Below, piece after piece: positions 22,976 through 37,124 of a DNA stretch of 64,000 nucleotides; position 1 is the stretch's first letter, and each line of letters opens with the position of its first letter. The notes beneath the pieces are model-generated. The model was not told where the DNA came from. It did not search any database and saw only the letters and a program-made list of their open reading frames with translations. This DNA is from Acanthacorydalis orientalis. Lineage: Eukaryota > Arthropoda > Insecta > Megaloptera > Corydalidae. Made by a program: the position numbers and the translations under genes. Where the stretch lies: contig CM068318.1 of NCBI GenBank assembly GCA_034766995.1, positions 7,327,001-7,391,000 on the forward strand, read 5' to 3'.

Positions 22976-25900
22976 TATATGAATGCGTCGCGTTTCACGA
23001 AAAACGTTCGACCAATTTAACAAAGAACTGAAATTGGAAAGAGGACAACGCGCTCGCAGTAAATGTTTTCGAAATGGCTAGTATATAACAAAGCAAACGG
23101 CGGGCACATTGTGATTCTGGTTGAAATGCTGCTCCGAGGATAAATAACACAATAATGGATTTTGTTTGTTCGGAAGAAATGTTGTGTTCCTTAGTAAACT
23201 ATTTTTTTTTCGGGAGAAATTCGGAGAAGTTTCAATCGTTTTGTTCTATATAAACTGTTTGATTATTTTATAACGAATACCGTGTAAATATTAGTCAATT
23301 GCAAACTTAATTTTCATGTTAAGATCCATTTGTGTTGTTATGTTATTTTGCCTATTTGTAGACACGTTTTTTTTAAAACATTTATTTTGTATAATATGGG
23401 CAAATATTGAAGAGATTAATTTCAGTAAGATAAAATACAAGTTAAATATGCTTCTCAGTATTTACTTAAATATGTCCATGTAATATTCGTATGTTTCAAC
23501 CGATTTATTACTTTAGTTTTTTAGAGTATACATAACGTATTTATTTTGGGTTTTTTAAAAATCAATTTTATTTTTTAAAACAATTTCTTAGTTTTCATCG
23601 GTGGACTCTCAGACTATATTTTTTAAAAATAGACTAATTATATGCAAATATGACCTTAAGTAATCAATCTTTGGATGTAAATATCCATTCACAGTTTCAT
23701 TAAAATTATTGCCAACAAGCACATAGTAATGACTTTGGGACTGTTAAAAACCAGCAAAGTAAAAGAGAAAGTCATTATTATATTTTATTTATTTTATAAT
23801 TCGTGTATAAATTCAATAAATAAAAAAGTAAATTCGAATATCCATTTTGACATTTTTAAAAGTTTTTTTTTAAAACAACTATGAATAACAAAGTATCAAA
23901 TAATAGAACTACCTAAAATTACATTTACATATTTTTTATTAACAGTAAGGGGTATTTAAAAAAATACTAATTTATTTAACTGAACAGAAAATAAACAAAA
24001 CTTTAAATAATTCTTAATGGTGCAGTTTAACCAATAAAAAATGGAATAAAAGAAAGAAAATTGGAAAAGTTTCAGATTATGTTAATTTAGGTCAACTCAT
24101 TTAGAAAGATGTGACAACTATTGAAAAAGTTAAAAGGTAATTGAAAAAGGGATGTTAACTCGGACAAAACACTTTTGTATTCAGTAAAATGGTACTTTTC
24201 GTTTGAAGGAATTTTGGAATTTTTTTATTCAGCGACATATTTTGATTTTATTCATATATATATATATTTGTGTATATATGATACAAAAACTATCAAGTTT
24301 GTAAAACATATGGAGTATTTTTTCTCAAATGTGTTTACTAGACTGTATTCTGTTATACAAAAGACTATTTGAATTGAAAAGTAATTGCTTTCTATTAAAA
24401 AAAAAGATTCAACAAACTAAAAAGAAAAATTCAAGGCAGGTCTCGTTAAATAAACTGAAAGATCAAACACGTGTTTTTAAATTATATCTGTGTTATAATG
24501 GAAATATTCACTTTGAAAATATTAAAAAAACTATACAAGTTGAAAATATATTTATAAAATCGAAAAACGGAATAAAATATGAAATAAAAAGCTAGAAAAA
24601 TGCACAATGTGTTCTATACCTTAGAACTATGAAAATGATAGTTTTGTCATCTAAAAGCATATAAATAATAATTTAAATTATCAATAATCGAATATTTCTT
24701 AATTATGAACAGAAAAAATGTATAGTTTATAACTGATTTTTGAAAAGGTTGTTTAAATGACTCATGAATTTATCTACTATGTCAAAAACAATTACTGTGA
24801 CAAATTCTTTTTGGAATTTATTAAAAATGTCTATAGTTTTTTAATAAGTAAAGTCTATCAGTGGAATATACCATAGAAAATCGTTTAAGAAATACTATTT
24901 AAGAATTTATTTTTAAATTTTCTTATTTTAACTCTTCTAGCCTGGCGTCGTTTTAAAAATCTTTGTAACGGTGCAGTAAACACAGTTTTCCACTAATATT
25001 TCTCATGAAAATTATTTTTTATGGAAAAATAGAAAGATTTTTATTTAGTTGACTATCAAAGTCAATCCTTACACCACCATTTACTGTTAATAGAATATGT
25101 GCATTATAAGAAAATAAAGAAATATAATTAAAAATATCACTCTAATTCCTCAAGGCAAATCTTTGACCATCAGTCAACTGAGATTTATTGAACAGATCAT
25201 GCGTATCAAAGTTGATGGTGGTTTTGAAATAAAAGAGAGAATTAAAGGAATATTTGCAGTTTATATCATTATTTTTTAAAATTCATTAGTGATAGTACTG
25301 AATTATAGAAGATAACAAGGAATATCAGTGTTCTGCGAGTAACAAAAAGAAGGATATTTACAAATAAAAATATTCGGTTACCTGAGTTTACTGCACCGGA
25401 ACGGGAGAGTTGAGGCGCTTTCAAGATCCAATATTTTCTAATTACTTGAATCATAAACCTTCGCAATGAAAGATGTCACATGTCACAAAATTCAGATTCA
25501 AATTCAATGTTTAACAACTTGATAAACTACCATTTTTAATGATTTTTTTATAAAATAAAACAATAAATTGAAATTTATTTACTATTACAAATTGATGTTA
25601 TTTTCAATTCATTTGATTGAAAAATAATAACTAACTTAATTTTATTTAGTGCAGCCATTTAAAGTACATTGTTTAAAACACTACATTTCATATAAATATA
25701 TTATTAAAAATGAAGAAACTTTTGAATTAAAGTATGGGATATTAAATATTAATAATATTTTACATTCTACAATATTGTTATCGATTTTGGTTTCGATTTA
25801 TAATGACTAATCCAAAAAAATGAATGTTTTGAAAGTATTTTTTTTCTAAAAGTACATAAAAACTATCTATTTGTTACTATGATGTTGTTTAACTTTATTT

Positions 25901-26039
25901 ATTTTCCTCGAAAAATTGCACTTATTTATTTCATAAATTAGTATTACAAACTCTATTAAGAAAACAAGCTGCTCTCTTCATTAACGATCTGAAATTACAT
26001 TAAATGGAATAACATTTTCGACTGTTCTCCGAGTATTGT
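22971..26039. other. AT-rich non-coding stretch
   Basis: About 3 kb without a recognisable gene. Short Lys/Ile-rich frames (24,175-24,595) are compositional. A short dispersed repeat lies inside (24,600-24,730). Confidence 0.55.
24600..24730 (+). repeat. Short dispersed repeat family, copy 5
   Basis: Matches the start of copy 3: GAAAATGATAGTTTTGTCAT, AAAGCATATAAATAATAATT, ATTATCAATAATCGAATATT, then AATTATGAACAGAAAAAATG. More diverged than the others. Confidence 0.35.
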
Positions 26040-26460
26040 TCGATTATCAGAACGCGCATTTTGATAACACAACGACAACGGCTCTATGTAACGTTTATTA
26101 CACAAGAGTATAACGAAAAGAAAACAGTGGAAAGCGAGATAGAAAAAGAGGTATATCGATATACGACAACAACAAAAAAAACTGCTGATATTCTAATCAG
26201 CGGGACACTTTATTTTAATCGCGGTACATTTCCGCAAGTGGGGAGTTATAATAATAAGCGTGGAGAGCATACAAAAAATAAATATCGAGCCGGAAGAATA
26301 TCAGCGGTACGACTATAATATCGTACGTACCTCTTTAGCGAAACCCAATTTATTAGTAAGAGGTGCACGCCGCTATAATATAAAGTAGCTACCGCCGTTA
26401 CACGGCCTCGGGATTCGAATAAGAGGTCTCAGTGGCGGATCGTTTGCGTTTATTGTTTAA
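26040..26460. other. CpG-containing patch just left of the satellite array
   Basis: Less AT-rich sequence with CpG words (acgactataatatcgtacg, gtgcacgccgc, ctaccgccgttacacggcc, tcagtggcggatcg). Two short frames without known motifs (plus 26,061-26,318; minus 26,688-26,398). It is the last ordinary sequence before the array. Confidence 0.3.
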
Positions 26461-27515
26461 TTTCGTACCATTTACTCTTTTTCGTAAATGACGAATATGT
26501 CGATCATAATTCAAGAACTTATATTGTTGTGAAGTTTGATTGCGATAGTAAAATAAATAGAAAAATAACTTAAGAAATGTATTCTTGTTCGCTTTTTCTG
26601 ACATTGTGATTTCCGTTATTCCTTCATAAAATATGCAAAATGTTATAAAACTAGCAACTATTTCATACTGTTCGATGCGTAATTTCATGTTCTATATCGT
26701 AAAAGAGACAAAATTAACATAAGTTTATAATTGATACCGAAAAAGTGACAAAAACCGCGAAATATCCGCAAAACATCCGCAAAAATAAACGTTTTTCATG
26801 CTTAAAATATCCAAAATGTAAAAAAAAGACAAAAATTTCATACTGTTCGATGCGTATTCTCATGTTCTATATCATAAGATAATAATAAATACCAAAAATA
26901 ACTCAAAAACCCCCCAAAATCGCATTTCTTTGGATTTTGCGGATATGCGGATATGGCGGATACGCAAAAATAAACGTTTTTCTTGCTTAAAATAGCCAAA
27001 ATGTAAAAAAAATGACAAAAATTTCATACTGTTCGATGCGTATTCTCATGTTCTATATCATAAGATAATAATAAATACCAAAAATAACTCAAAAACCCCC
27101 CAAAATGCATTTTTTTGGATTTTGCGGATATGCGGATATAACGGATACGCAAAAATAAACGTTTTTCTTGCTTAAAATATCCAAAATGTAAAAAAAATTA
27201 CAAAAATTTCATACTGTTCGATGCGTATTCTCATGTTCTATATCATAAGATAATAATAAATACCAAAAATAACTCAAAAACCCCCCAAAATCGCATTTCT
27301 TTGGATTTTGCGGATATGCGGATATGGCGGATACGCAAAAATAAACGTTTTTCTTGCTTAAAATAGCCAAAATGTAAAAAAAATGACAAAAATTTCATAC
27401 TGTTCGATGCGTATTCTCATGTTCTATATCATAAGATAATAATAAATAACAAAAAATAACAAAAAACCCCCAAAAATCGCATTTTTTTGGATTTTGCGGA
27501 TATGCGGATATGGCA

Positions 27516-27620
27516 GATATGATATCCGCCGCGGATATGATATCCGCCGCGGATATGATATCCGCCGCGGATATGATATCCGCCGCGGATATGATATCCG
27601 CCGCGGATATGATATCCGCC
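27516..27620. repeat. A-dyad core 1: six 18-bp units
   Basis: Tandem GATATGATATCCGCCGCG, the last unit cut after GCC. Each unit contains GCGGATAT-G-ATATCCGC, a perfect inverted repeat about one central base. Four left-facing monomers precede it and four right-facing monomers follow, mirrored around the core, so the dyad extends from about 26,611 to 28,540. Confidence 0.95.
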
Positions 27621-28549
27621 ATATCCGCATATCCGCAAAATCCAAAAAAATGCGATTTTTGGGGGTTTTTGAGTTATTTTTGGTATTTATTATTATCTTA
27701 TGATATAGAACATGAGAATACGCATCGAACAGTATGAAATTTTTGTCATTTTTTTTACATTTTGGCTATTTTAAGCAAGAAAAACGTTTATTTTTGCGTA
27801 TCCGCCATATCCGCATATCCGCAAAATCCAAAGAAATGCGATTTTGGGGGGTTTTTGAGTTATTTTTGGTATTTATTATTATCTTATGATATAGAACATG
27901 AGAATACGCATCGAACAGTATGAAATTTTTGTCATTTTTTTTACATTTTGGCTATTTTAAGCAAGAAAAACGTTTATTTTTGCGTATCCGCCATATCCGC
28001 ATATCCGCAAAATCCAAAGAAATGCGATTTTGGGGGGTTTTTGAGTTATTTTTGGTATTTATTATTATCTTATGATATAGAACATGAGAATACGCATCGA
28101 ACAGTATGAAATTTTTGTCATTTTTTTTACATTTTGGCTATTTTAAGCAAGAAAAACGTTTATTTTTGCGTATCCGCCATATCCGCATATCCGCAAAATC
28201 CAAAGAAATGCGATTTTGGGGGGTTTTTGAGTTATTTTTGGTATTTATTATTATCTTATGATATAGAACATGAGAATACGCATCGAACAGTATGAAATTT
28301 TTGTCATTTTTTTACATTTTGGATATTTTAAGCATGAAAAACGTTTATTTTTGCGGATGTTTTGCGGATATTTCGCGGTTTTTGTCACTTTTTCGGTATC
28401 AATTATGAACCTATGTTAATTTTGTCTCTTTTACGATATAGAACATGACAATACGCATCGAACGGTATGAAATAGTTGCTAGTTTTATAACATTTTGCAT
28501 ATTTTATGAAGGAATAACGGAAATTTTTGCAGATATTTTGCGGTTTTTT

Positions 28550-29055
28550 TGATATTTCCGACATTTATTATGGACCGATGTTAATTTTGTCTAGAAATAT
28601 ACATAAAGCATTAAAAGACGAATCGACCAGTAATAACTAGTTACCAAAATATCCTACATATCAACAAAATAAACCATATCCGCCATATCCTCAATATCCG
28701 CCATATCCGCAATATATAAAATATCCAAATTGTTTTAAAAATGGCAACTATTTCATACCGGTCGATGCGAATATAATTGTTCTATATCATATCTTATTTA
28801 AAATTAATATCAGTCCATAAAATATGTAGGAAATATCAAATAAACTGCAAAAAATCACATTTTTTTGATATTGCGGATAATGCGGATATTTCGTATATGG
28901 TGGATATTACGAATATTGCTTATTTTGTGGATATGTAGGATAATTTGGCAACTAATTAATACTGGTCGATTCGTCTTTTAATGCTTTATGTATATTTCTA
29001 GACTAAATTAATATCTGTCCGTAATAAATGTCGGAAATATCATAAAAACCGCAAA
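28550..29055. repeat. B dyad 1, centre about 28,796
   Basis: GACGAATCGACCAGT on the left and ACTGGTCGATTCGTC on the right mark two arms of about 125 bp that are imperfect reverse complements. The left arm includes TCTAGAAATATACATAAAGC and the right arm GCTTTATGTATATTTCTAGA. The middle has CATATCCGC-type words and two diverged half-monomers. Arm identity is lower than in A dyads. Confidence 0.85.
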
Positions 29056-30304
29056 AAATCAGCAAAAATTACAGTTTTTCCTTCATAAAATACCCAAAAT
29101 GTTATAAAACTAGCAACTATTTCATACTGTTCTATGCGTTATTTAATGTTCTATTTCATACTTGAGTCAAAATTGACATCGGTTTATAATAGATACCGAA
29201 AAAGTCACAAAAACCGCGAAAAATTAACAAAAATAAAGGTTTTTCATGGCTAAAAGATCCAAAATGCTATAAAAATGGCAACTATTTCATACTATCCGAT
29301 GCGTATTTTAATATACTATATCATACATGAGTCAAAATTAACATCGGTTCATAATAGATACCAAAAAAGTCACAAAAACCGCGAAAAATTCGCGAAATTA
29401 AAGGTTTTTCATGCCTAAAATATCCAAAATGTTAAAAAAGTGGCAACTATTTCATACTATCCGATGCCTATTTTAATGTTCTATATCATAAATGAGACAA
29501 AAATAACATCGGTTCATAATGGATACCGAAAAAGTTACAAAAACCGCGAAATATCCGCAAAATATCCGCAAAAAAAAACGTTTTTCTTGCTTAAAATATC
29601 CAAAATGTAAAAAAAATTACAAAAATTTCATACTGTTCGATGCGTATTCTCATGTTCTATATCATAAGATAATAATAAATACCAAAAATAACTCGAAAAC
29701 CCCCCAAAATCGCATTTCTTTGGATTTTGCGGATATGCGGATATGGCGGATACGCAAAAATAAACGTTTTTCTTGCTTAAAATAGCCAAAATGTAAAAAA
29801 AATACAAAAATTTCATACTGTTCGATGCGTATTCTCATGTTCTATATCATAAGATAATAATAAATACCAAAAATAACTCAAAAACCCCCCAAAATCGCAT
29901 TTCTTTGGATTTTGCGGATATGCGGATATAGCGGATACGCAAAAATAAACGTTTTTCTTGCTTAAAATATCCAAAATGTAAAAAAAATTACAAAAATTTC
30001 ATACTGTTCGATGCGTATTCTCATGTTCTATATCATAAGATAATAATAAATACCAAAAATAACTCAAAAACCCCCCAAAATCGCATTTCTTTGGATTTTG
30101 CGGATATGCGGATATGGCGGATACGCAAAAATAAACGTTTTTCTTGCTTAAAATAGCCAAAATGTAAAAAAAATGACAAAAATTTCATACTGTTCGATGC
30201 GTATTCTCATGTTCTATATCATAAGATAATAATAAATAACAAAAAATAACAAAAAACCCCCAAAAATCGCATTTTTTTGGATTTGCGGATATGCGGATAT
30301 GGCA

Positions 30305-30391
30305 GATATGATATCCGCCGCGGATATGATATCCGCCGCGGATATGATATCCGCCGCGGATATGATATCCGCCGCGGATATGATATCCGCC
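30305..30391. repeat. A-dyad core 2: five 18-bp units
   Basis: Same unit and phase as core 1, one unit fewer. Four left-facing monomers before it, four right-facing after. Confidence 0.95.
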
Positions 30392-31324
30392 ATATCCGCA
30401 TATCCGCAAAATCCAAAAAAATGCGATTTTTGGGGGTTTTTGAGTTATTTTTGGTATTTATTATTATCTTATGATATAGAACATGAGAATACGCATCGAA
30501 CAGTATGAAATTTTTGTCATTTTTTTTACATTTTGGCTATTTTAAGCAAGAAAAACGTTTATTTTTGCGTATCCGCCATATCCGCATATCCGCAAAATCC
30601 AAAGAAATGCGATTTTGGGGGGTTTTTGAGTTATTTTTGGTATTTATTATTATCTTATGATATAGAACATGAGAATACGCATCGAACAGTATGAAATTTT
30701 TGTCATTTTTTTTACATTTTGGCTATTTTAAGCAAGAAAAACGTTTATTTTTGCGTATCCGCCATATCCGCATATCCGCAAAATCCAAAGAAATGCGATT
30801 TTGGGGGGTTTTTGAGTTATTTTTGGTATTTATTATTATCTTATGATATAGAACATGAGAATACGCATCGAACAGTATGAAATTTTTGTCATTTTTTTTT
30901 ACATTTTGGCTATTTTAAGCAAGAAAAACGTTTATTTTTGCGTATCCGCCATATCCGCATATCCGCAAAATCCAAAGAAATGCGATTTTGGGGGGTTTTT
31001 GAGTTATTTTTGGTATTTATTATTATCTTATGATATAGAACATGAGAATACGCATCGAACAGTATGAAATTTTTGTCATTTTTTTACATTTTGGATATTT
31101 TAAGCATGAAAAACGATTATTTTTGCGGATGTTTTGCGGATATTTCGCGGTTTTTGTCACTTTTTCGGTATCAATTATGAACCTATGTTAATTTTGTCTC
31201 TTTTACGATATAGAACATGACAATACGCATCGAACGGTATGAAATAGTTGCTAGTTTTATAACATTTTGCATATTTTATGAAGGAATAACGGAAATTTTT
31301 GCAGATATTTTGCGGTTTTTTTGA

Positions 31325-31810
31325 TATTTCCGACATTTATTATGGACCGATGTTAATTTTGTCTAGAAATATACATAAAGCATTAAAAGACGAATCGACC
31401 AGTAATAACTAGTTACCAAAATATCCTACATATCAACAAAATAAACCATATCCGCCATATCCTCAATATCCGCCATATCCGCAATATATAAAATATCCAA
31501 ATTGTTTTAAAAATGGCAACTATTTCATACCGGTCGATGCGAATATAATTGTTCTATATCATATCTTATTTAAAATTAATATCAGTCCATAAAATATGTA
31601 GGAAATATCAAATAAACTGCAAAAAATCACATTTTTTTGATATTGCGGATAATGCGGATATTTCGTATATGGTGGATATTACGAATATTGCTTATTTTGT
31701 GGATATGTAGGATAATTTGGCAACTAATTAATACTGGTCGATTCGTCTTTTAATGCTTTATGTATATTTCTAGACTAAATTAATATCTGTCCGTAATAAA
31801 TGTCGGAAAT
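31325..31810. repeat. B dyad 2, centre about 31,568
   Basis: Nearly identical to B dyad 1, including the CCTCAATATCCGCCATATCC word in the middle and AGTAATAACTAGT in the left arm. Confidence 0.85.
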
Positions 31811-33262
31811 ATCATAAAAACCGCAAAAAATCAGCAAAAATTACAGTTTTTCCTTCATAAAATACCCAAAATGTTATAAAACTAGCAACTATTTCATACT
31901 GTTCTATGCGTTATTTAATGTTCTATTTCATACTTGAGTCAAAATTGACATCGGTTTATAATAGATACCGAAAAAGTCACAAAAACCGCGAAAAATTAAC
32001 AAAAATAAAGGTTTTTCATGGCTAAAAGATCCAAAATGCTATAAAAATGGCAACTATTTCATACTATCCGATGCTTATTTTAATATACTATATCATACAT
32101 GAGTCAAAATTAACATCGGTTCATAATAGATACCAAAAAAGTCACAAAAACCGCGAAAAATTCGCGAAATTAAAGGTTTTTCATGCCTAAAATATCCAAA
32201 ATGTTAAAAAAGTGGCAACTATTTCATACTATCCGATGCCTATTTTAATGTTCTATATCATAAATGAGACAAAAATAACATCGGTTCATAATGGATACCG
32301 AAAAAGTTACAAAAACCGCGAAATATCCGCAAAATATCCGCAAAAAAAAACGTTTTTCTTGCTTAAAATATCCAAAATGTAAAAAAAATTACAAAAATTT
32401 CATACTGTTCGATGCGTATTCTCATGTTCTATATCATAAGATAATAATAAATACCAAAAATAACTCGAAAACCCCCCAAAATCGCATTTCTTTGGATTTT
32501 GCGGATATGCGGATATGGCGGATACGCAAAAATAAACGTTTTTCTTGCTTAAAATAGCCAAAATGTAAAAAAAATGACAAAAATTTCATACTGTTCGATG
32601 CGTATTCTCATGTTCTATATCATAAGATAATAATAAATACCAAAAATAACTCAAAACCCCCCCAAAATCGCATTTCTTTGGATTTTGCGGATATGCGGAT
32701 ATGGCGGATACGCAAAAATAAACGTTTTTCTTGCTTAAAATATCCAAAATGTAAAAAAAATACAAAAATTTCATACTGTTCGATGCGTATTCTCATGTTC
32801 TATATCATAAGATAATAATAAATACCAAAAATAACTCAAAAACCCCCCAAAATCGCATTTCTTTGGATTTTGCGGATATGCGGATATGGCGGATACGCAA
32901 AAATAAACGTTTTTCTTGCTTAAAATATCCAAAATGTAAAAAAAATTACAAAAATTTCATACTGTTCGATGCGTATTCTCATGTTCTATATCATAAGATA
33001 ATAATAAATACCAAAAATAACTCAAAAACCCCCCAAAATCGCATTTCTTTGGATTTTGCGGATATGCGGATATGGCGGATACGCAAAAATAAACGTTTTT
33101 CTTGCTTAAAATAGCCAAAATGTAAAAAAAATGACAAAAATTTCATACTGTTCGATGCGTATTCTCATGTTCTATATCATAAGATAATAATAAATAACAA
33201 AAAATAACAAAAAACCCCCAAAAATCGCATTTTTTTGGATTTGCGGATATGCGGATATGGCA

Positions 33263-33403
33263 GATATGATATCCGCCGCGGATATGATATCCGCCGCGGA
33301 TATGATATCCGCCGCGGATATGATATCCGCCGCGGATATGATATCCGCCGCGGATATGATATCCGCCGCGGATATGATATCCGCCGCGGATATGATATCC
33401 GCC
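33263..33403. repeat. A-dyad core 3: eight 18-bp units
   Basis: Same unit. Five left-facing monomers precede it, four right-facing follow. The flanking word just right of the core has a unique CCGTATATCC variant. Confidence 0.95.
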
Positions 33404-34334
33404 ATATCCGTATATCCGCAAAATCCAAAAAAATGCGATTTTTGGGGGTTTTTGAGTTATTTTTGGTATTTATTATTATCTTATGATATAGAACATGAGA
33501 ATACGCATCGAACAGTATGAAATTTTTGTCATTTTTTTTACATTTTGGCTATTTTAAGCAAGAAAAACGTTTATTTTTGCGTATCCGCCATATCCGCATA
33601 TCCGCAAGATCCAAAGAAATGCGATTTTGGGGGGTTTTTGAGTTATTTTTGGTATTTATTATTATCTTATGATATAGAACATGAGAATACGCATCGAACA
33701 GTATGAAATTTTTGTCATTTTTTTTACATTTTGGCTATTTTAAGCAAGAAAAACGTTTATTTTTGCGTATCCGCCATATCCGCATATCCGCAAAATCCAA
33801 AGAAATGCGATTTTGGGGGGTTTTTGAGTTATTTTTGGTATTTATTATTATCTTATGATATAGAACATGAGAATACGCATCGAACAGTATGAAATTTTTG
33901 TCATTTTTTTTACATTTTGGCTATTTTAAGCAAGAAAAACGTTTATTTTTGCGTATCCGCCATATCCGCATATCCGCAAAATCCAAAGAAATGCGATTTT
34001 GGGGGGTTTTTGAGTTATTTTTGGTATTTATTATTATCTTATGATATAGAACATGAGAATACGCATCGAACAGTATGAAATTTTTGTCATTTTTTTACAT
34101 TTTGGATATTTTAAGCATGAAAAACGTTTATTTTTGCGGATGTTTTGCGGATATTTCGCGGTTTTTGTCACTTTTTCGGTATCAATTATGAACCTATGTT
34201 AATTTTGTCTCTTTTACGATATAGAACATGACAATACGCATCGAACGGTATGAAATAGTTGCTAGTTTTATAACATTTTGCATATTTTATGAAGGAATAA
34301 CGGAAATTTTTGCAGATATTTTGCGGTTTTTTTG

Positions 34335-34820
34335 ATATTTCCGACATTTATTATGGACCGATGTTAATTTTGTCTAGAAATATACATAAAGCATTAAAAG
34401 ACGAATCGACCAGTATTAACTAGTTACCAAAATATCCTACATATCAACAAAATAAACCATATCCGCCATATCCTCAATATCCGCCATATCCGCAATATAT
34501 AAAATATCCAAATTGTTTCAAAAATGGCAACTATTTCATACCGGTCGATGCGTAATAATTGTTCTATATCATATCTTATTTAAAATTAATATCAGTCCAT
34601 AAAATATGTAGGAAATATCAAATAAACTGCAAAAAATCACATTTTTTTGATATTGCGGATAATGCGGATATTTCGTATATGGTGGATATTACGAATATTG
34701 CTTATTTTGTGGATATGTAGGATAATTTGGCAACTAATTAATACTGGTCGATTCGTCTTTTAATGCTTTATGTATATTTCTAGACTAAATTAATATCTGT
34801 CCGTAATAAATGTCGGAAAT
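34335..34820. repeat. B dyad 3, centre about 34,578
   Basis: As B dyads 1 and 2 but with AGTATTAACTAGT in the left arm and GATGCGTAATAATTG in the middle, variants shared with all later units. Confidence 0.85.
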
Positions 34821-36087
34821 ATCATAAAAACCGCAAAAAATCAGCAAAAATTACAGTTTTTCCTTCATAAAATACCCAAAATGTTATAAAACTAGCAACT
34901 ATTTCATACTGTTCTATGCGTTATTTAATGTTCTATTTCATACTTGAGTCAAAATTGACATCGGTTTATAATAGATACCGAAAAAGTCACAAAAACCGCG
35001 AAAAATTAACAAAAATAAAGGTTTTTCATGGCTAAAAGATCCAAAATGCTATAAAAATGGCAACTATTTCATACTATCCGATGCGTATTTTAATATACTA
35101 TATCATACATGAGTCAAAATTAACATCGGTTCATAATAGATACCAAAAAAGTCACAAAAACCGCGAAAAATTCGCGAAATTAAAGGTTTTTCATGCCTAA
35201 AATATCCAAAATGTTAAAAAAGTGGCAACTATTTCATACTATCCGATGCCTATTTTAATGTTCTATATCATAAATGAGACAAAAATAACATCGGTTCATA
35301 ATGGATACCGAAAAAGTTACAAAAACCGCGAAATATCCGCAAAATATCCGCAAAAAAAACGTTTTTCTTGCTTAAAATATCCAAAATGTAAAAAAAATTA
35401 CAAAAATTTCATACTGTTCGATGCGTATTCTCATGTTCTATATCATAAGATAATAATAAATACCAAAAATAACTCGAAAACCCCCCAAAATCGCATTTCT
35501 TTGGATTTTGCGGATATGCGGATATGGCGGATACGCAAAAATAAACGTTTTTCTTGCTTAAAATAGCCAAAATGTAAAAAAAAATACAAAAATTTCATAC
35601 TGTTCGATGCGTATTCTCATGTTCTATATCATAAGATAATAATAAATACCAAAAATAACTCAAAAACCCCCCAAAATCGCATTTCTTTGGATTTTGCGGA
35701 TATGCGGATATGGCGGATACGCAAAAATAAACGTTTTTCTTGCTTAAAATATCCAAAATGTAAAAAAAATTACAAAAATTTCATACTGTTCGATGCGTAT
35801 TCTCATGTTCTATATCATAAGATAATAATAAATACCAAAAATAACTCAAAAACCCCCCAAAATCGCATTTCTTTGGATTTTGCGGATATGCGGATATGGC
35901 GGATACGCAAAAATAAACGTTTTTCTTGCTTAAAATAGCCAAAATGTAAAAAAAATGACAAAAATTTCATACTGTTCGATGCGTATTCTCATGTTCTATA
36001 TCATAAGATAATAATAAATAACAAAAAATAACAAAAAACCCCCAAAAATCGCATTTTTTTGGATTTTGCGGATATGCGGATATGGCA

Positions 36088-36192
36088 GATATGATATCCG
36101 CCGCGGATATGATATCCGCCGCGGATATGATATCCGCCGCGGATATGATATCCGCCGCGGATATGATATCCGCCGCGGATATGATATCCGCC
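36088..36192. repeat. A-dyad core 4: six 18-bp units
   Basis: Same unit as core 1. Four left-facing monomers before it, four right-facing after. Confidence 0.95.
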
Positions 36193-37124
36193 ATATCCGC
36201 ATATCCGCAAAATCCAAAAAAATGCGATTTTTGGGGGTTTTTGAGTTATTTTTGGTATTTATTATTATCTTATGATATAGAACATGAGAATACGCATCGA
36301 ACAGTATGAAATTTTTGTCATTTTTTTTACATTTTGGCTATTTTAAGCAAGAAAAACGTTTATTTTTGCGTATCCGCCATATCCGCATATCCGCAAAATC
36401 CAAAGAAATGCGATTTTGGGGGGTTTTTGAGTTATTTTTGGTATTTATTATTATCTTATGATATAGAACATGAGAATACGCATCGAACAGTATGAAATTT
36501 TTGTCATTTTTTTTACATTTTGGCTATTTTAAGCAAGAAAAACGTTTATTTTTGCGTATCCGCCATATCCGCATATCCGCAAAATCCAAAGAAATGCGAT
36601 TTTGGGGGGTTTTTGAGTTATTTTTGGTATTTATTATTATCTTATGATATAGAACATGAGAATACGCATCGAACAGTATGAAATTTTTGTCATTTTTTTT
36701 ACATTTTGGCTATTTTAAGCAAGAAAAACGTTTATTTTTGCGTATCCGCCATATCCGCATATCCGCAAAATCCAAAGAAATGCGATTTTGGGGGGTTTTT
36801 GAGTTATTTTTGGTATTTATTATTATCTTATGATATAGAACATGAGAATACGCATCGAACAGTATGAAATTTTTGTCATTTTTTTACATTTTGGATATTT
36901 TAAGCATGAAAAACGTTTATTTTTGCGGATGTTTTGCGGATATTTCGCGGTTTTTGTCACTTTTTCGGTATCAATTATGAACCTATGTTAATTTTGTCTC
37001 TTTTACGATATAGAACATGACAATACGCATCGAACGGTATGAAATAGTTGCTAGTTTTATAACATTTTGCATATTTTATGAAGGAATAACGGAAATTTTT
37101 GCAGATATTTTGCGGTTTTTTTGA

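Noticed and set aside
26401..26450. GATTCGAAT word in a GC-richer segment, considered as a tRNA T-loop
   Set aside because: No A box, acceptor stem or anticodon stem could be placed on either strand.
27516..27620. Short regular repeats that might be taken for a CRISPR array
   Set aside because: The 18-bp units are contiguous, without spacers, and the sequence context is eukaryotic satellite DNA.
27621..28330. CENP-B box in the satellite monomer
   Set aside because: The nearest word, TTCGATGCG, lacks the rest of the box, so no claim is made.
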